Assembly: GCA_037367405.1 (NCBI GenBank)
Contig: JAZKJV010005772.1
Coordinates: 1-64,000 of the forward strand
Length of the DNA: 64,000 nucleotides
Source of the DNA: Ottelia alismoides
Lineage: Eukaryota; Streptophyta; Magnoliopsida; Alismatales; Hydrocharitaceae
Reading direction: 5' to 3'
Shown: positions 11,369 through 22,647 of the stretch, in pieces
Position numbering within the stretch: position 1 is the stretch's first letter
Layout of the letters: every line of letters begins with the position of its first letter
Notes under the pieces: generated by a model
What the model was told of the DNA's origin: nothing
Databases searched by the model: none
What the model saw: the letters and a program-made list of their open reading frames with translations, nothing else
Translations under genes and position numbers: made by a program

Positions 11369-12724
11369 TATTTGGCGAAGCAAGAAAATGCCTGAAGATT
11401 GAAGGAGTATCGCGGTGCCTCTTTATAAGAATAAAGGAGATATTCAAAATTATTCAAATTACAGAGGTATCAAGCTGATGAGTCACACTATGAAAATTTG
11501 GGAATGTATGATTGAAAGAAGGATGAGGAAAGTTTCCAACATAAAAGAAAATCAATTCGGATTCATGCCAGGTCGTTCAACTATTGAAGCCATCCATTTG
11601 CTGAGAAGAACAATGGAGATTTATAGAAAGGAAGAACCTCCATACGATCTTTATTGATTTGGAGAAGGCTTATGATTCTGTCCCACAAGAGATATTATGG
11701 AGAGTTTTGGAGAAGAGAGAAATACATGTTCTATACATTAACCTCATAAAGGACAGGTATGATAGGACTTTATCTTGTATAAGGACCCCATCTGGGAAGA
11801 CTGTCTATTTTGACATCAACATTGGTTTACATCAAGGTTCAACTTTGAGTTCTTTTCTTTTTACTTTGATTATGGACAAGTTGACAAATCACATTCAGGA
11901 TGAGTTACCTTGGTGTATGTTATTTGGTTATGATATTGTGTTGATTGACAAGACTAGAGATTGAGTAAATGAGAAACTTGAGGTCTGGAGACATGCATTG
12001 GAGACTAAAGGATTTCGTATAAGTAGGGCTAAGACGGAATATATGGAGTGCACCTTTGATGGAAGCAATTGTGAAGGAATTGAGGTGAAGATTGGTGACA
12101 ATAACATCCGAAGGAGAGATTCATTTAGATATATGGGATCTATTTTGCAACAGGATGGGGAAATTGATGGAGATGTTACTAATAGAATAAATGCAAGCTT
12201 GCTAAAGTGGAGAGGAGCCTTTGCTATTCTCTGTGATAAGAAAATTCCTTTAAAAATTAAAGGAAAGTTTTACAAAGCAGCTGTGAGACCTGCTATGCTC
12301 TATGGATCTGAATGTTGGCCTGTGAACCATAGACTGTGCAGAGAATGGTTGTAACAGAAATGAAAACGCTAAGATGGATGTGTGGACACACACGCAAAGA
12401 TCGGACTCGGAATGATGCAATCAGAAAGAAAGTTGGTGTAGCTCCGATCGAGTATAAGATGCGAGAAAACCGCTTAAGATGGTTTGGTCATTTGCAAAGA
12501 AGATCAACGGATGCACCAGTTACGAGATGCGAGTGTTGGGATGTTGAGCCGACTAAGAGAGGGCGAGGACGGCCCAAGAAGTGTTGGAAAGAGACTATAC
12601 GATGGGATCTTAATTTTTTGGATATAAACCCGAGATTGACCCATGACAGATATGAATGGAGGCGAAGAATCCATGTAGTCGACCCAACTTAATTGTGAGA
12701 AAAGGCTTTGTTGTTGTTGTTGTG
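11369..12724 (+). mobile_element. RTE-type LINE, 5'-truncated, plus strand
   Basis: Holds only the reverse-transcriptase half and C-terminal region of an RTE-clade LINE and ends in a TTG repeat tail (GTTGTTGTTGTTG, 12709-12722), typical of RTE 3' ends. It is flanked by CACCTCTATGA followed by a related ATTT..ATGT run at 11347 and at 12725, which reads as a target duplication of about 20 bases. The insertion therefore split a pre-existing foldback element. Not autonomous: 5' end, endonuclease and intact frame are missing. Confidence 0.8.
11415..12692 (+). pseudogene. LINE reverse transcriptase, broken
   Basis: Four successive open pieces (11415-11657, 11659-11964, 11998-12354, 12336-12692) belong to one RT. 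The first has MPLYKNKGDIQN..NYRGIKL and FGFMPGRST. The second has FIDLEKAYDSVP, then GLHQGSTLS and MLFGYDIVLID where a catalytic FADD is expected. The third is the thumb region (FRYMGSILQQDG). The fourth is the C-terminal segment with RWFGHLQRR and GRGRPKK. Frame shifts near 11657 and 12340, a stop after TRD near 11962 and the damaged catalytic site make it inactive. Confidence 0.85.
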
Positions 12725-12886
12725 CACCTCTATGAAATTTCATGTAAATATGATGTCTATAGCTATGTTGTCTTAAAAGTTAGAGAAAGTCAACATCTAT
12801 GGGACCTAAAATCTATTTTTCAAAAATAAGACTAAGATAAAAATAGCTATAAACATTGGATTTATATGAAATTTCATAGGTGTATG

Positions 12887-14241
12887 GAAGAAAATTTGTA
12901 AATTCAATATACTTGGTTGGATTTTCCATACAGATTTTGCAAAATAAAAAGGTGTAACCATGCTGTGGGTAAGCCCACCCACAATAGACCATCTGCTCCA
13001 CATCCATCACATCTGCTGTGGCCTTCTCCTTGAGAATCCCCTTCAATCTAAGGGAACCCACATGCAAATAAAGGCAAAGTATCCTCACCCTTTTTTTTTT
13101 GCTTGTTCTTTGATCAATGGCTAACATGATGCTCCCTCCATTATTGAGCACATGCTGGTGGTAGTTATGCTTGAAGGAGGTAGGTTGGACTTAACAAGAG
13201 AGGAACAGGGAGAAGAGAGCGACCCCACACGTTTCTCCTCCTTACATATCTCCATCGTTGTACTCTATTGATCAACACAATATGATAGACAGATTGGAAT
13301 ACAGATACAGAATTTTGCGTAGTTACCGCAGATGCAAAAGACTGATAAAGATAAGATGTAACATCTTGGGTTTAAGTCGCCGGTCCGTTAACGAGGAAAA
13401 TTGGTCGTAACAACTTGTTGGGTACGGGCTAAGTTGGACCCGTTGACAACCACCCAAAATTCTTAAGCTCAAACTGTCAAGTAGTAGTCCCATCACTTAT
13501 AACCCACACCGACAATTCATGAGTTTCCAACATGGGACAATGTTTGGGAGTTAGGTATAAGATTTGCACGAAACATGAATCGTACCGTGCGATACATTGT
13601 TGAGTAGATATATTCTAAAGGTGGAATGGTTGTTAGAGAACCACACATGCACACCTTCAGGTTTGGTGTCATGAGTGATGGGGATTAATGCTCATCAAAA
13701 GGATGGACGGTCGAGATTGTCTCGCGGTGTCTATATAAAGGGGTTGGGTGAGTCCAACGAAGGAGAGGCAGTGCTGTCTTCGATGGGAAAAGATGAGAGG
13801 TGGAGGATGAGGAGGAAGTGATTATCGCGGGATTAGAGATAATTGTGGCATAATCAGAAGGCAAAGGTGAGTGGTATCCATGACATACTTGTCAAGTGCA
13901 TAGTCTTCCTTTGCAGGTTCACCTTGTGCTCGTTGTCTGTTCGACCTTTATCTAATACGCATCGTATACGTGATATATATACATGTGTGTATGCCATATA
14001 ACCTCTTTTTTCACTTTAATTAATTCTATGTATGGAGCAACAAGCAGTGGAGGAAATCATAATTTTACTCGTACATATATATACATAATCAAAAGCGAGG
14101 ACTATTTGCTATATATTACGAACTTGAGACTATGTACGTATATACATACATAATCGTATTCATGGGAAATGTTTAATCATATTTAAAACTGAACGTTGAT
14201 ATATGGGTAACAATCGGTACCTTTATTCGAATTAATACGTT
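12887..14241. other. Intergenic stretch; possible solo LTR near 13357
   Basis: Mostly unrecognised. From 13357 the sequence reads TGTAACATCTTGGG and later CCCATCACTTATAACCCACA and AACATGGGAC, a style common in plant chromovirus LTRs, but I could not fix the other end or a target duplication. The minus-strand ORF 12813-13151 overlaps the MITE and has no recognisable features. Confidence 0.3.
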
Positions 14242-14244
14242 ACA

Positions 14245-14693
14245 CACTGCAATAAATTGGGTCTATATTAATATTTATTTTAAATCCGTTGCTATGTCTT
14301 CTATTGTTAAATATATAATGATAAATATTATCAGTTGTTAAATGATTTTTATACTATTAATTAGCGACGAAAGTCATATATGTTGTTATATCATTTGCAA
14401 CATTATATATCAACCATTATCGAGTATTATTTTTCAAAATTTGAGATGATTGTCGCGAAATTTTTGACCTAGAAAATAGCAAAGATGGGCTTAAATTATG
14501 AAAAATAGCAACAGATAAGCACTGCTATATAGAATGTTGCTAATGATATATCAACGGTTATGACTTTCATCACTAATTTTTAGTATAAACAATCATTTAA
14601 CAACAGATAATGTTCGTCACTATATATTTGACAATGGACGATATAGTCATGGATTTAAAATAAATGTCACTGTAGACTTAATTTGTTGTAGTT
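14245..14693. mobile_element. CACTA-like foldback MITE
   Basis: 449 bases forming a long imperfect hairpin. The left end CACTGCAATAAATT pairs with the right end, whose reverse complement is AACTACAACAAATT. The pairing goes on through ATTTATTTTAAATCC, TGTTAAATGAT and AGCGACGAAAGTCAT on one arm against their inverted counterparts on the other. Terminal CACTRCAA and a three-base flank (ACA left, ATA right, one mismatch) suggest a non-autonomous CACTA-type element. No coding capacity. Confidence 0.6.
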
Positions 14694-14704
14694 ATACGTT
14701 TTAA

Positions 14705-15090
14705 GAGGAAAGAGAGCCTACTTCATGAAGTAGGTAACCTTATCCACTTCATGCTCATTTTTGGCCAATTTTTTCCTTTTTTTGGAAAATATCAACAAGA
14801 ATTTTCATCACTATATTCTCATAATATATCTTTCTAATTTCGTTGGAGATAGAGACTCTTATGCCCTCCATCTAGAATAGTTATTTTTAATGGTCTTACA
14901 GTTGTTTTAGTTGACCTGTTCTGGATGGTGAGGGCTTAGAAGTTTTTGTTTCTCACGAAATTGGAATGACATATTAAAGAGATATAGCTATTAAAATCTA
15001 TGATGGTATTTTCTAAAAAAATAAAAAAAACTAAAAATAAATATAAAGTAAGTAAAGTTACCTATTTCATGAAGTATGCTTCCTTTCCTC
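14705..15090. mobile_element. MULE-type foldback MITE, copy 1
   Basis: 386 bases, starting GAGGAAAGAGAGCCTACTTC and ending with the inverted partner GCTTCCTTTCCTC. Inner segments also pair (TTACTTACTTCATG-type words, and the CCCTCCATCTAGAA block with its inverse), so nearly the whole element can fold on itself. Nine-base flanks ACGTTTTAA (14696-14704) and ATGTTCTAA (15091-15099) match at seven positions, the target-duplication size of Mutator-like elements. It lies 11 bases from the CACTA-like MITE. Confidence 0.75.
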
Positions 15091-15099
15091 ATGTTCTAA

Positions 15100-16025
15100 T
15101 GGTAGGTAGCAAGTAATATATGTGTGTACTATAGTATCGATGCATGGGAATCGTATGGGAAACATGTACATATATTACCATGGAGTATTTTTCTCCTCAT
15201 AAGGTCCCCTTTTTTTGTGTCATTTTTCAATTATTAAGATCCAAAGAAATTCGGATTACATATAATCCCAATTTTTTGGATCTTCTGTTTGAAGGTTCTT
15301 AACACATTATGGAGAAGCCAGCCTGTGCACGATTTTGAATCAAGATTCACAGTCTTTGCCGTATGCATCCTTGTGCAGTCTAGGTCGGATGGTGGTAGGT
15401 TAGCACGGAATGCTTTCTCGTTAGCTTACCGACTTCAATCAGATGAAAAACATTTTCAAGCACAAGGAGTCATTCGAGCGCATGTAAATAGAAAAATTAT
15501 TATTATTATTCCCAAAGCACACTTTATATTATTGAAAAGAGTAATATTTATTGTTATATATTATATCGAATGATATAATGTTCCATGAATTAATCGACAC
15601 ACCACTCAAATATAGAAAATATATATAACTCCATAGAAATACACGAAAGCACTTGTTTAGCCACATACAATTAAGACAGGATATATAATGAAGGAACAAA
15701 CATAGTATATCATTTTATCAAATATGTATATATATAATTATTCTAAAATATAAAACGTTCTCTGCTCCCCTTCTTAGAAAAAACAAAAAAATAACATATT
15801 AAAATTTTGTTAGCATAACCATATATTTTAATCCATGAATTCGGTTGGTATTTCTATCTGCAATAGGATGTTCGATATTTTGCCCATTGATAGACGAAAA
15901 TACATAAAATAATTACAATCTTTACAAAATGTTTTGTTTCCATTTCACGTGGATTACCATATGTGGATCAGATATGTATCTATTTTATAAGAGATACTTA
16001 ATATTATTTTGATATCTATAATCAT
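15100..16025. other. AT-rich stretch between MITEs
   Basis: Nothing recognised. The ORF 15289-15573 (94 codons) has a fairly even composition in its first 65 codons and then runs into ATT repeats. I cannot assign it to a family and do not call it a gene. Confidence 0.4.
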
Positions 16026-16034
16026 TTATAACAT

Positions 16035-16412
16035 GAGGAAAGGGAGCTTACTTCATGAAGTAGGTAACTTTACTTACTTCATGTTCATTTTTTATCTATT
16101 TTAAAAAAAATGCTATCACGGATTTTCATAACTATATCCATCTAATCTGTCGTTCAAATTTTGTCAGAAACATATACTCATGCGTCCTCCATCCAGAACA
16201 AGTTGATTACAGCAAATCTAAGACCGTTAAAATTACATGTTCTAGATGGAGGGTATAAGAGTCTCTGTTTCCAATGAAATCGGAATGACATATTAGGATA
16301 ATATAGTTATGAAAATCCATGGTAATATTTGTCAAAAAATAAAAAAAATAAACAAAAAATAGACATGAAGTAGGTAAGGTTACCTAGCTTCATGAAGTAG
16401 GCTCCTTTCCTC
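16035..16412. mobile_element. MULE-type foldback MITE, copy 2
   Basis: 378 bases, the sister of the element at 14705-15090. It starts GAGGAAAGGGAGCTTACTTC and ends GGCTCCTTTCCTC. Flanking nine-mers TTATAACAT (16026-16034) and ATATAACAT (16413-16421) match at eight of nine positions. The whole element is self-complementary and has no coding capacity. Arms are less diverged than in copy 1, so this copy may be younger. Confidence 0.8.
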
Positions 16413-16746
16413 ATATAACATAATGTATACCTTCTTTTACTATATCTGGTATATTTTTTTTGATATAATCATATTTATTATATTTATATCATGAATTTCG
16501 CATCAAATACATGTATATCTAAGCCAATTGATAGAGTATTTCTACTATTACTCGGATGGGATCAAGATCCATTTTACACCTGTATCTATTTTTAAGAATA
16601 TGATAACACAATTTTAATATCCACCAATATCTGTATCCGCATTTGTATTTAAATAGTGATAATGATATGGTAGCATCTTATCTGTATCTGTCCATTTGCA
16701 TCATACGTGCATCTCATGATACATTAAGCATATATACATACTTACA

Positions 16747-16930
16747 TATATAGAGAGAGGGTTGATCATGTGAGAGCTAAAAACTATGAGAGCATTAAGA
16801 GCATTGAATCTGGACCACTAGATTCTGCCCATCTCTCTCCTCCAATCAACTAAGAGAGAGATGGCAGACTCTAGTGGTCCAAACTCACTGCTCTTATGCT
16901 CTCACAGGATCAGCCATCTCTCTATATATA
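16747..16930. mobile_element. Short foldback element, unclassified
   Basis: About 184 bases. ATATAGAGAGAGGGTTGATC at the left pairs with GATCAGCCATCTCTCTATAT at the right, and GAATCTGGACCACTAGATTC pairs with the GACTCTAGTGGTCCAAACTC arm. The loop lies near 16850 (CCTCCAATCAAC). It is bounded by TATA runs, so no clear target duplication can be read and the class is uncertain. Confidence 0.6.
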
Positions 16931-17192
16931 TGTATATGTGTTTACCTAATCTTGAAATATAATAATCCAAATTTACCTATCTATTGATCTAATAGCTTTA
17001 TTTTATTGTAAATAAAGGAAGACATACCTACCGCAACAATAAAATGAACATAACTATGGCCCATGGGCCATTCGAATACGATTGCTGACGAACATGTGCT
17101 TAATTTCCTCGCAGGGTTATCTTTTATGTTACAAGATTTTTAACAATCACCATAATTAATCATGATTGGTGCAATAATAAGATAAATTATAA

Positions 17193-17449
17193 GGTCATGT
17201 TTGTTTGGAGAATAAACACTAGAATAAGGGACCAATTCCTTGCTTGGTGCAGTTCCCAAGAGTACGGTTATTCTCATTCACATCTCATTATTTCAACTTA
17301 TTCCACCCTTATTCATATCTTTATTCCACCTTACCTACCCTTATTCTATGTTATTCTCCTTAATCCTATCTTTCCATTCGAACAGAGAATAGTCCAATAT
17401 TCTCCTTATTCTCCATCATTATTCATGTTTATTCTCGAACCGAAGGCCC
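17193..17449 (-). mobile_element. GGGCC-type MITE, copy 2
   Basis: Inverted relative of the MITE at 9575-9822. The minus-strand start GGGCCTTCGGTTCGAGAATA matches the left end of copy 1, and the interior repeats CCTTATTC/TTATTCTC words. The other end is GGTCATGTTTGTTTGGAGAA. No convincing target duplication is preserved. Confidence 0.55.
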
Positions 17450-17831
17450 ACTAAGAGAACTATACGAATCATAAGATCCAATGTTGTCATCGTATTTACA
17501 CTATAATATTTATTGTGATCTTAAGTGTATATATATTAGTTTCCTCCTTTTAAAAATGTATAAGTAAAATACGTAGATTACATAGATACATAGATACACA
17601 TACGTATGCATGATAGAAGGTCGATCAGGCAACGGAAGCGAGGCGAATTTTGCGAGGACTCTGCGGTTGACAAGGCTTGGCATGGCAACTAACACCTTCC
17701 ATTTTGACTCCATGAATGAGAATTTCAAGTCTACACAAGGTATGATTTCAAATTCGATTATTGGTTTATGCATTTGTCGTGTTAAGGACCTAAGTACAAG
17801 TTGCTTTTTTCTACTCCAAGAGAAAGTCATT

Positions 17832-18144
17832 CAACAACAACACACACATTAAGTAGGGTCAGTTACACAGATTCTTTATTTCCATTCAAGTCTATCTTAT
17901 GTTATTTTTGGGCTTAGATCTAAAAAATTAAGATCCCTTCGTATAGTCACATTCCAACACTTCTTAGGCCTTCCTCGCACTCTCTTAGCGGACTCAACAT
18001 CCCAAAACACACATCTTCTCACCAGTGCATCAGCTGACCTCCTTTGCAAATGGTCAAACTATCTTAAGAGATTTTCTTGCATATTATCCTTGATCGAAGC
18101 TACACCAACCTTTCTTCTGATTGCTTCATTTCGAATCCGATCTT
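17832..18144 (-). mobile_element. RTE-type LINE 3' tail fragment, minus strand
   Basis: Begins (plus coordinates) with CAACAACAACA, the reverse complement of the TTG tail of the LINE at 11369-12724. It continues with sequence matching the reverse complement of that LINE's last coding segment (CATTCCAACACTTCTTAGG, the inverse of the [16 protein letters not shown] region). It is strongly 5'-truncated and stops at an alternating GT/GC tract. Confidence 0.75.
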
Positions 18145-18145
18145 T

Positions 18146-18179
18146 ACGTGTGTGTGTGTGTGCGCGCGCGCGCGTGTGT
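18146..18179. repeat. Alternating purine-pyrimidine tract (GT/GC)n
   Basis: 34 bases of uninterrupted purine-pyrimidine alternation: GT repeats, then GC repeats, then GT again. It sits exactly between the LINE tail and the Copia LTR. Such tracts favour left-handed DNA in vitro (established knowledge); any role here is unknown. Confidence 0.8.
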
Positions 18180-18195
18180 TTAAGGAAAATGAGGT

Positions 18196-20761
18196 TGTTG
18201 GAAAATTCATTCTCTTAGTGAAGGCTATGGTGAGAACCTTAAGTGCATCATAAAAGTACGAAGATCGCATCATATGCGATCGCGAGCGACTAGTCGCACT
18301 AGTCTCTCGGTACAGCAGAATTTAGAAAAAAATAAAGAAATGAAACCATACGATCCAAGAACACTTCTTGGATCATTTCATCTAAATCACAAAGTAGATA
18401 TCAGAATACCTTTTGAAGCGTGGTTCCGATCTTGTCTCTAAAGTAAGATGCCTCCTGTCTCAAGTCAGATCCAACGGAGGATATGCTTGCGAGCGCATTG
18501 CGTGATCCTCGCAATCTAAGTTGATAATCCAAGCGGTGAATCTTCTGATCTCGTCACACTAGATCCGACGAATAAGTGCACCAAAGGAGATGGAGATCCA
18601 CGAGCGATCAAAGCGGCAGCACAACAGCGTGGCAACGATGATGGTCCTCTATAGGGTTTAGGGTGGACGGCCACTGTGGGGAGAGAGACAGAGGAGATGT
18701 GTATGATGATGAGAAAGAGAGAGAGATGTTATTTAATGTTGTAAAATGAAGAACTAGGGTTGCCTCTTCTTTATAATATTTTGGAAGTCCATGGATCTCA
18801 ATCCATGGACAACACAAATTCAATAGTGGATATTGATTTATGTTTCTTTCAATGGAAATGATTTTATTGTAAAAATACAACAACAATTAATTTAATTTAT
18901 TTAAATTTAATTATATTGAATAATTATAAATATAAATTAATTCAATCAAATCAATAAGCAAGGAAGGAATAGGAAAGAGACAAAGCTCCTTCCTAATGAG
19001 GAGTGGATGGCCACAATTGAATTAGGACTCAAAGTGACCGTCCACCCTCCTTACAAGGAAGGCATTTTCCTTTTCCAATTATTGAGATATGTTATATCAC
19101 ATAATCCTTAAATATTTACAACTATTTTTTTAAAATTATTTCATAAAATTAATTCCAAATTAATTTATGAAATATCAATCATGCCATTGGAAATTTGTGA
19201 ATCGCATTCACAACCCAAACTAAAATGTAAATTATATTTTCAATTAAATGTCCAATGTGAATCCAATTCACATCAACATTTCAATTATAAATGTTATTAC
19301 AAATAGCTCTCTATAATATAGTACAAATCACATTTATAATATATATGTATATATGATTAATATGGATAGTGTTATCTACATTATTCATATCCATGATAAT
19401 TAAATCACATTTAATATATTAGATCATCATTCTTATGCATCTAAATAATATGATTCAAATTCACATTATTCATTATAATTAAATAACATTTAAGTATCTA
19501 TATCTCAATGCTTGGATACACATTTATCAATGGAATTATTCTTGAACTCTTTCAAGAATAATATGCTTTCCCTGCGGATACTTGGAGATAAGGATATGGA
19601 GATAGTACGTTCCATGTATAGTGACTTGGATATTGATATGACATCTCAAATCCAAATCTCGAGGGCCTCTCATAGATGCTTGAATTAATCAAGGTTGTAG
19701 ATCTAATCATCTCATTGTATCTGAATCACATTCATATCAATGTCCAACATTTGGACTAAGATCAGATCACTTCTCTAATAAGAGGACTCACTAAAATCTA
19801 GACTTATTTCATCACTCCCTCGGAAAGGAAGCGGCATGGTTATGCAATCGTTTATAATCACATCACCCACAGGTATTCCTAATACCTGTACATCCTGCAT
19901 ACTGGAAGACCTAAAATAAACCCAAAGAAATAGATCATTTATGCACTGTCTTCTTCAGGGTTTTATCGCTAAGTTTCTCATTAGGTCATTAGGAGTTGGT
20001 ATCAACCATATGCTTTACAAAAGTATATATCATATGTACAAATTCTTGTCAAGCTTCCAAAGCAAGACGACCATGCATGAAATTTGATCGGTCCCAATAC
20101 CTCATGAGTGAGCTCATGTCTTTCGATTCACAAGTGAACATGTATGATCCCTTTGAGAGATCGTATTACTCATATGCCCTTGTGTGCACACTAGCTCATC
20201 GGTGTATAGACCTTGATTAGGCCATCAACTATCGATTTGCCAAATGTACATACTCAAACATAAAGCAACACATTTGTCTCCGATCAGAGGATGCATGCCT
20301 ATATCATGACAACATACGACATAGGTCTTGGTTATCTCGATTTCGCTAAGTCAACTCCTTGACCTAACTTATCTGACACCTCCAAATCTCTATTCCTATG
20401 TAGAGGACCTGCATCAAGAGGTTGGTCAAAAATCAGCCTATAGATAAAGGATTGCCATCTCCTCTCAGGCTGGAGATCATCTCTTAATAATCATTTGATG
20501 GTGCTTGATGAGTTCTCAATCTAACTCCTTAGATATTCATCCAAGCACCAGCCTCTATGATTCAACAATTGAATCAACAATTGTATGCTCATTAAGATGG
20601 CCATGGTATATAACGTAGTTGTACTAAAGAACCTTATAGTGCATTCATTTATTTAATTATCAGACATGGAGTGAAATAAATCAATAACTTTTATTGATAT
20701 ATTGAACATTACAATATCATTTATTGGAGGAATGGTTCACATCGGGATCACATGGCTAACA
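18196..20761 (-). repeat. Copia 3' LTR, minus strand (2566 bases)
   Basis: On the minus strand the LTR starts TGTTAGCCATGTGATC at 20761 and ends TTTTCCAACA at 18196, with short TG..CA inverted termini. Just before its start is GGGCTAGTGGGAGAT, the polypurine tract usual for plant Copia elements. Upstream on the minus strand are the RNase H and RT remnants, so this is the 3' LTR. The 5' LTR has been lost, so no target duplication can be checked. Confidence 0.75.
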
Positions 20762-22620
20762 ATCTCCCACTAGCCCTCAAAAGCATTTAGGTACAATCCT
20801 TAATCCATACTCATTACATGATGGTCGAAAACTTCTGTGTCAAAGGTTTGGTAAGCGTATCAGCAACATTGTCAGTAAAGGCCACTTTGGTGATGACGAT
20901 GTCATCATGTTTTTGTATATCCCGAATGATATGGTATTTCCTTTCCATGTGCTAGCTCTTTTGATGCCATCTAGGTTCCTTCGCATGATCAATGACTCTC
21001 ATGTTTTCGTAGAGATGGAAGTATTAAAGGAAACTATGCCAAGCTCCAGGATGAACTTGCACAATCACACTGCCTTCTTTGCAGCATCCGATGCGACGAT
21101 GTATTCATCTTTTGTTGTTGAATCGATTGTAATGTCATACTTCTTGCTTCTCCATCTCACAGCACCACCATTCAACAGGAACACAAACCCTTATGTCGAC
21201 TTTCGATCATCAATATCAGACTGTAAGTCATAATCTGTGTATCCTAAGACTAGGAGATCACCATATCCATAGATCAAGATGTAATCTTACGTCCATCGTA
21301 GATATTTAAAGATGTTCTTCACTGCATTCTAGTATTTCTTTCCATAGCAGGATAAGTAACGGCTTACCACTCCCACTGCATGGCATATATCTGGCCTTAT
21401 GCACATCATGTTGTACATTAAGCTTCCTACAATCTATGCGTAGGGGCACCCAACCATGGCTTTCTTTTCCTCAAAACTTTGAGGAGCCATCGTTTAGATA
21501 GATGGATATCATATCTTAAGGGAAGGAATCCTTTCTTGGAATTATCCATATGGAAACATTCCAAGATCTTCTTAGTGTACACATGTTGTAACAATCTCAA
21601 AATCCTCTTTTCCCTATTTTTGAACAACTTCAGACCCAAGATATAAGAGGCTTCTTCAAGATCTTTCATCTCGAAAGTATGGGACAGCCAAATCTTAACA
21701 ATGGTTATCATCCATATATCATTCCCAATGATAAGGATGTCATCTATGTAAGGCATGATAAACACAATGGCGCTCCCACTAAGCTTCTTGTACACACACG
21801 CTTCATCATGATTCTGCACAAAATCATAACTCTTTATCGTTTCATCGAATCTAATGTTCCATCTATGAGAATCTTGTTTGAGTCTATAGATGGATTTCTT
21901 TAGATTGCATACTTTGCCTTCCTCGTTTATGATGCATTGGGAAGCTCCATATAGATATCCTCCTCGAGGTACATATTGAGAAAAGTCATCTTGGCGTTCA
22001 TCTTCCAGATGTCGTTGTCAAGATATGCAGTTATAGCTAGAAGTACCATGATGAACTTAAGCATAGTCATGGGAGAAAATGTCTCATCATAGTCGATGCC
22101 TTCTATCTATGTGTAGCCATTGGCTATGAATTGTGTCTTGAAGATCTCTACCTTCCCATTGGATCCCCTTTTTCTTTTGAGTATCCATTTACACCCAATG
22201 GATTTTACCCCTTTAGGTGGATCCTCTATGGTCCATACACCATTTTTATGCATGGAGTCTATTTCAGACTTCATTGCTAGCATCCATCTATCCATGTCAT
22301 GATCCGTGAGTGCTTTATCAAATGAAATTGGATTATTGTCAGTTTCACCTGACACTTGGAATTTGTACCTTTTAGATGGTGCAACCACCCTTAAACTCTT
22401 TCAAAGAGGTACGAATGTTTCATATTCATTTACTTCTTCAGTTTCTGGTTCAGTAAACTCGGTATCCTCATAGGATTCAATGAGTTCCTTTACTTCATTT
22501 TTATCTTGACTCTTAAGGAAGTCATCCTCCATAAACTTTACATCTCTAGAGATAAATACCTTTTGAGTCTCATGGTCATAAATTTGGTATATGACGAATG
22601 CGATTTTCACCTCTTTAAAA
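20762..22620 (-). pseudogene. Copia pol remnant: integrase end, RT, RNase H
   Basis: Minus-strand reading from 22620 gives the C-terminal integrase region (YDHETQKVFISRDVKF), then the RT start (WMLAMKSEIDSMHKNGVWTI, then GCKWILKRKRG). The RT active-site region reads PYIDDILIIGND near 21770, with YIDD for the usual YVDD. At 21060-20900 the RNase H tail ends with a DIVITKVAFTDNVADTLTKP-like segment. Frame shifts and stops interrupt it. Everything upstream of the integrase end (gag, protease, most of integrase, 5' LTR) is missing, replaced by Athila-type LTR sequence. Confidence 0.85.
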
Positions 22621-22647
22621 AACGATAATTGTAGTGCAGGAGATGAA

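Larger units (their letters stand above)
11347..12886. mobile_element. Foldback MITE split by the LINE
   Basis: The right-hand part (12725-12886) is an inverted repeat: CACCTCTATGAAATTTCATG at 12725 pairs with ATATGAAATTTCATAGGTG ending at 12886, and the inner TCTATAGCTAT pairs with ATAGCTATAAA. The left end, CACCTCTATGAGATTTTAAT at 11347, is the copy made by the LINE. Without the LINE the element would be about 160 bases. Its own target duplication was not resolved. Confidence 0.5.

Noticed and set aside
12813..13151. 112-codon minus-strand ORF with CLYLHVG and YCGWAYPQHG
   Set aside because: Overlaps the foldback MITE arm at its end and matches no family I know; too weak to call.
13357..13970. 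Possible chromovirus solo LTR beginning TGTAACATC
   Set aside because: Style fits but neither the 3' terminus nor a five-base duplication could be found.
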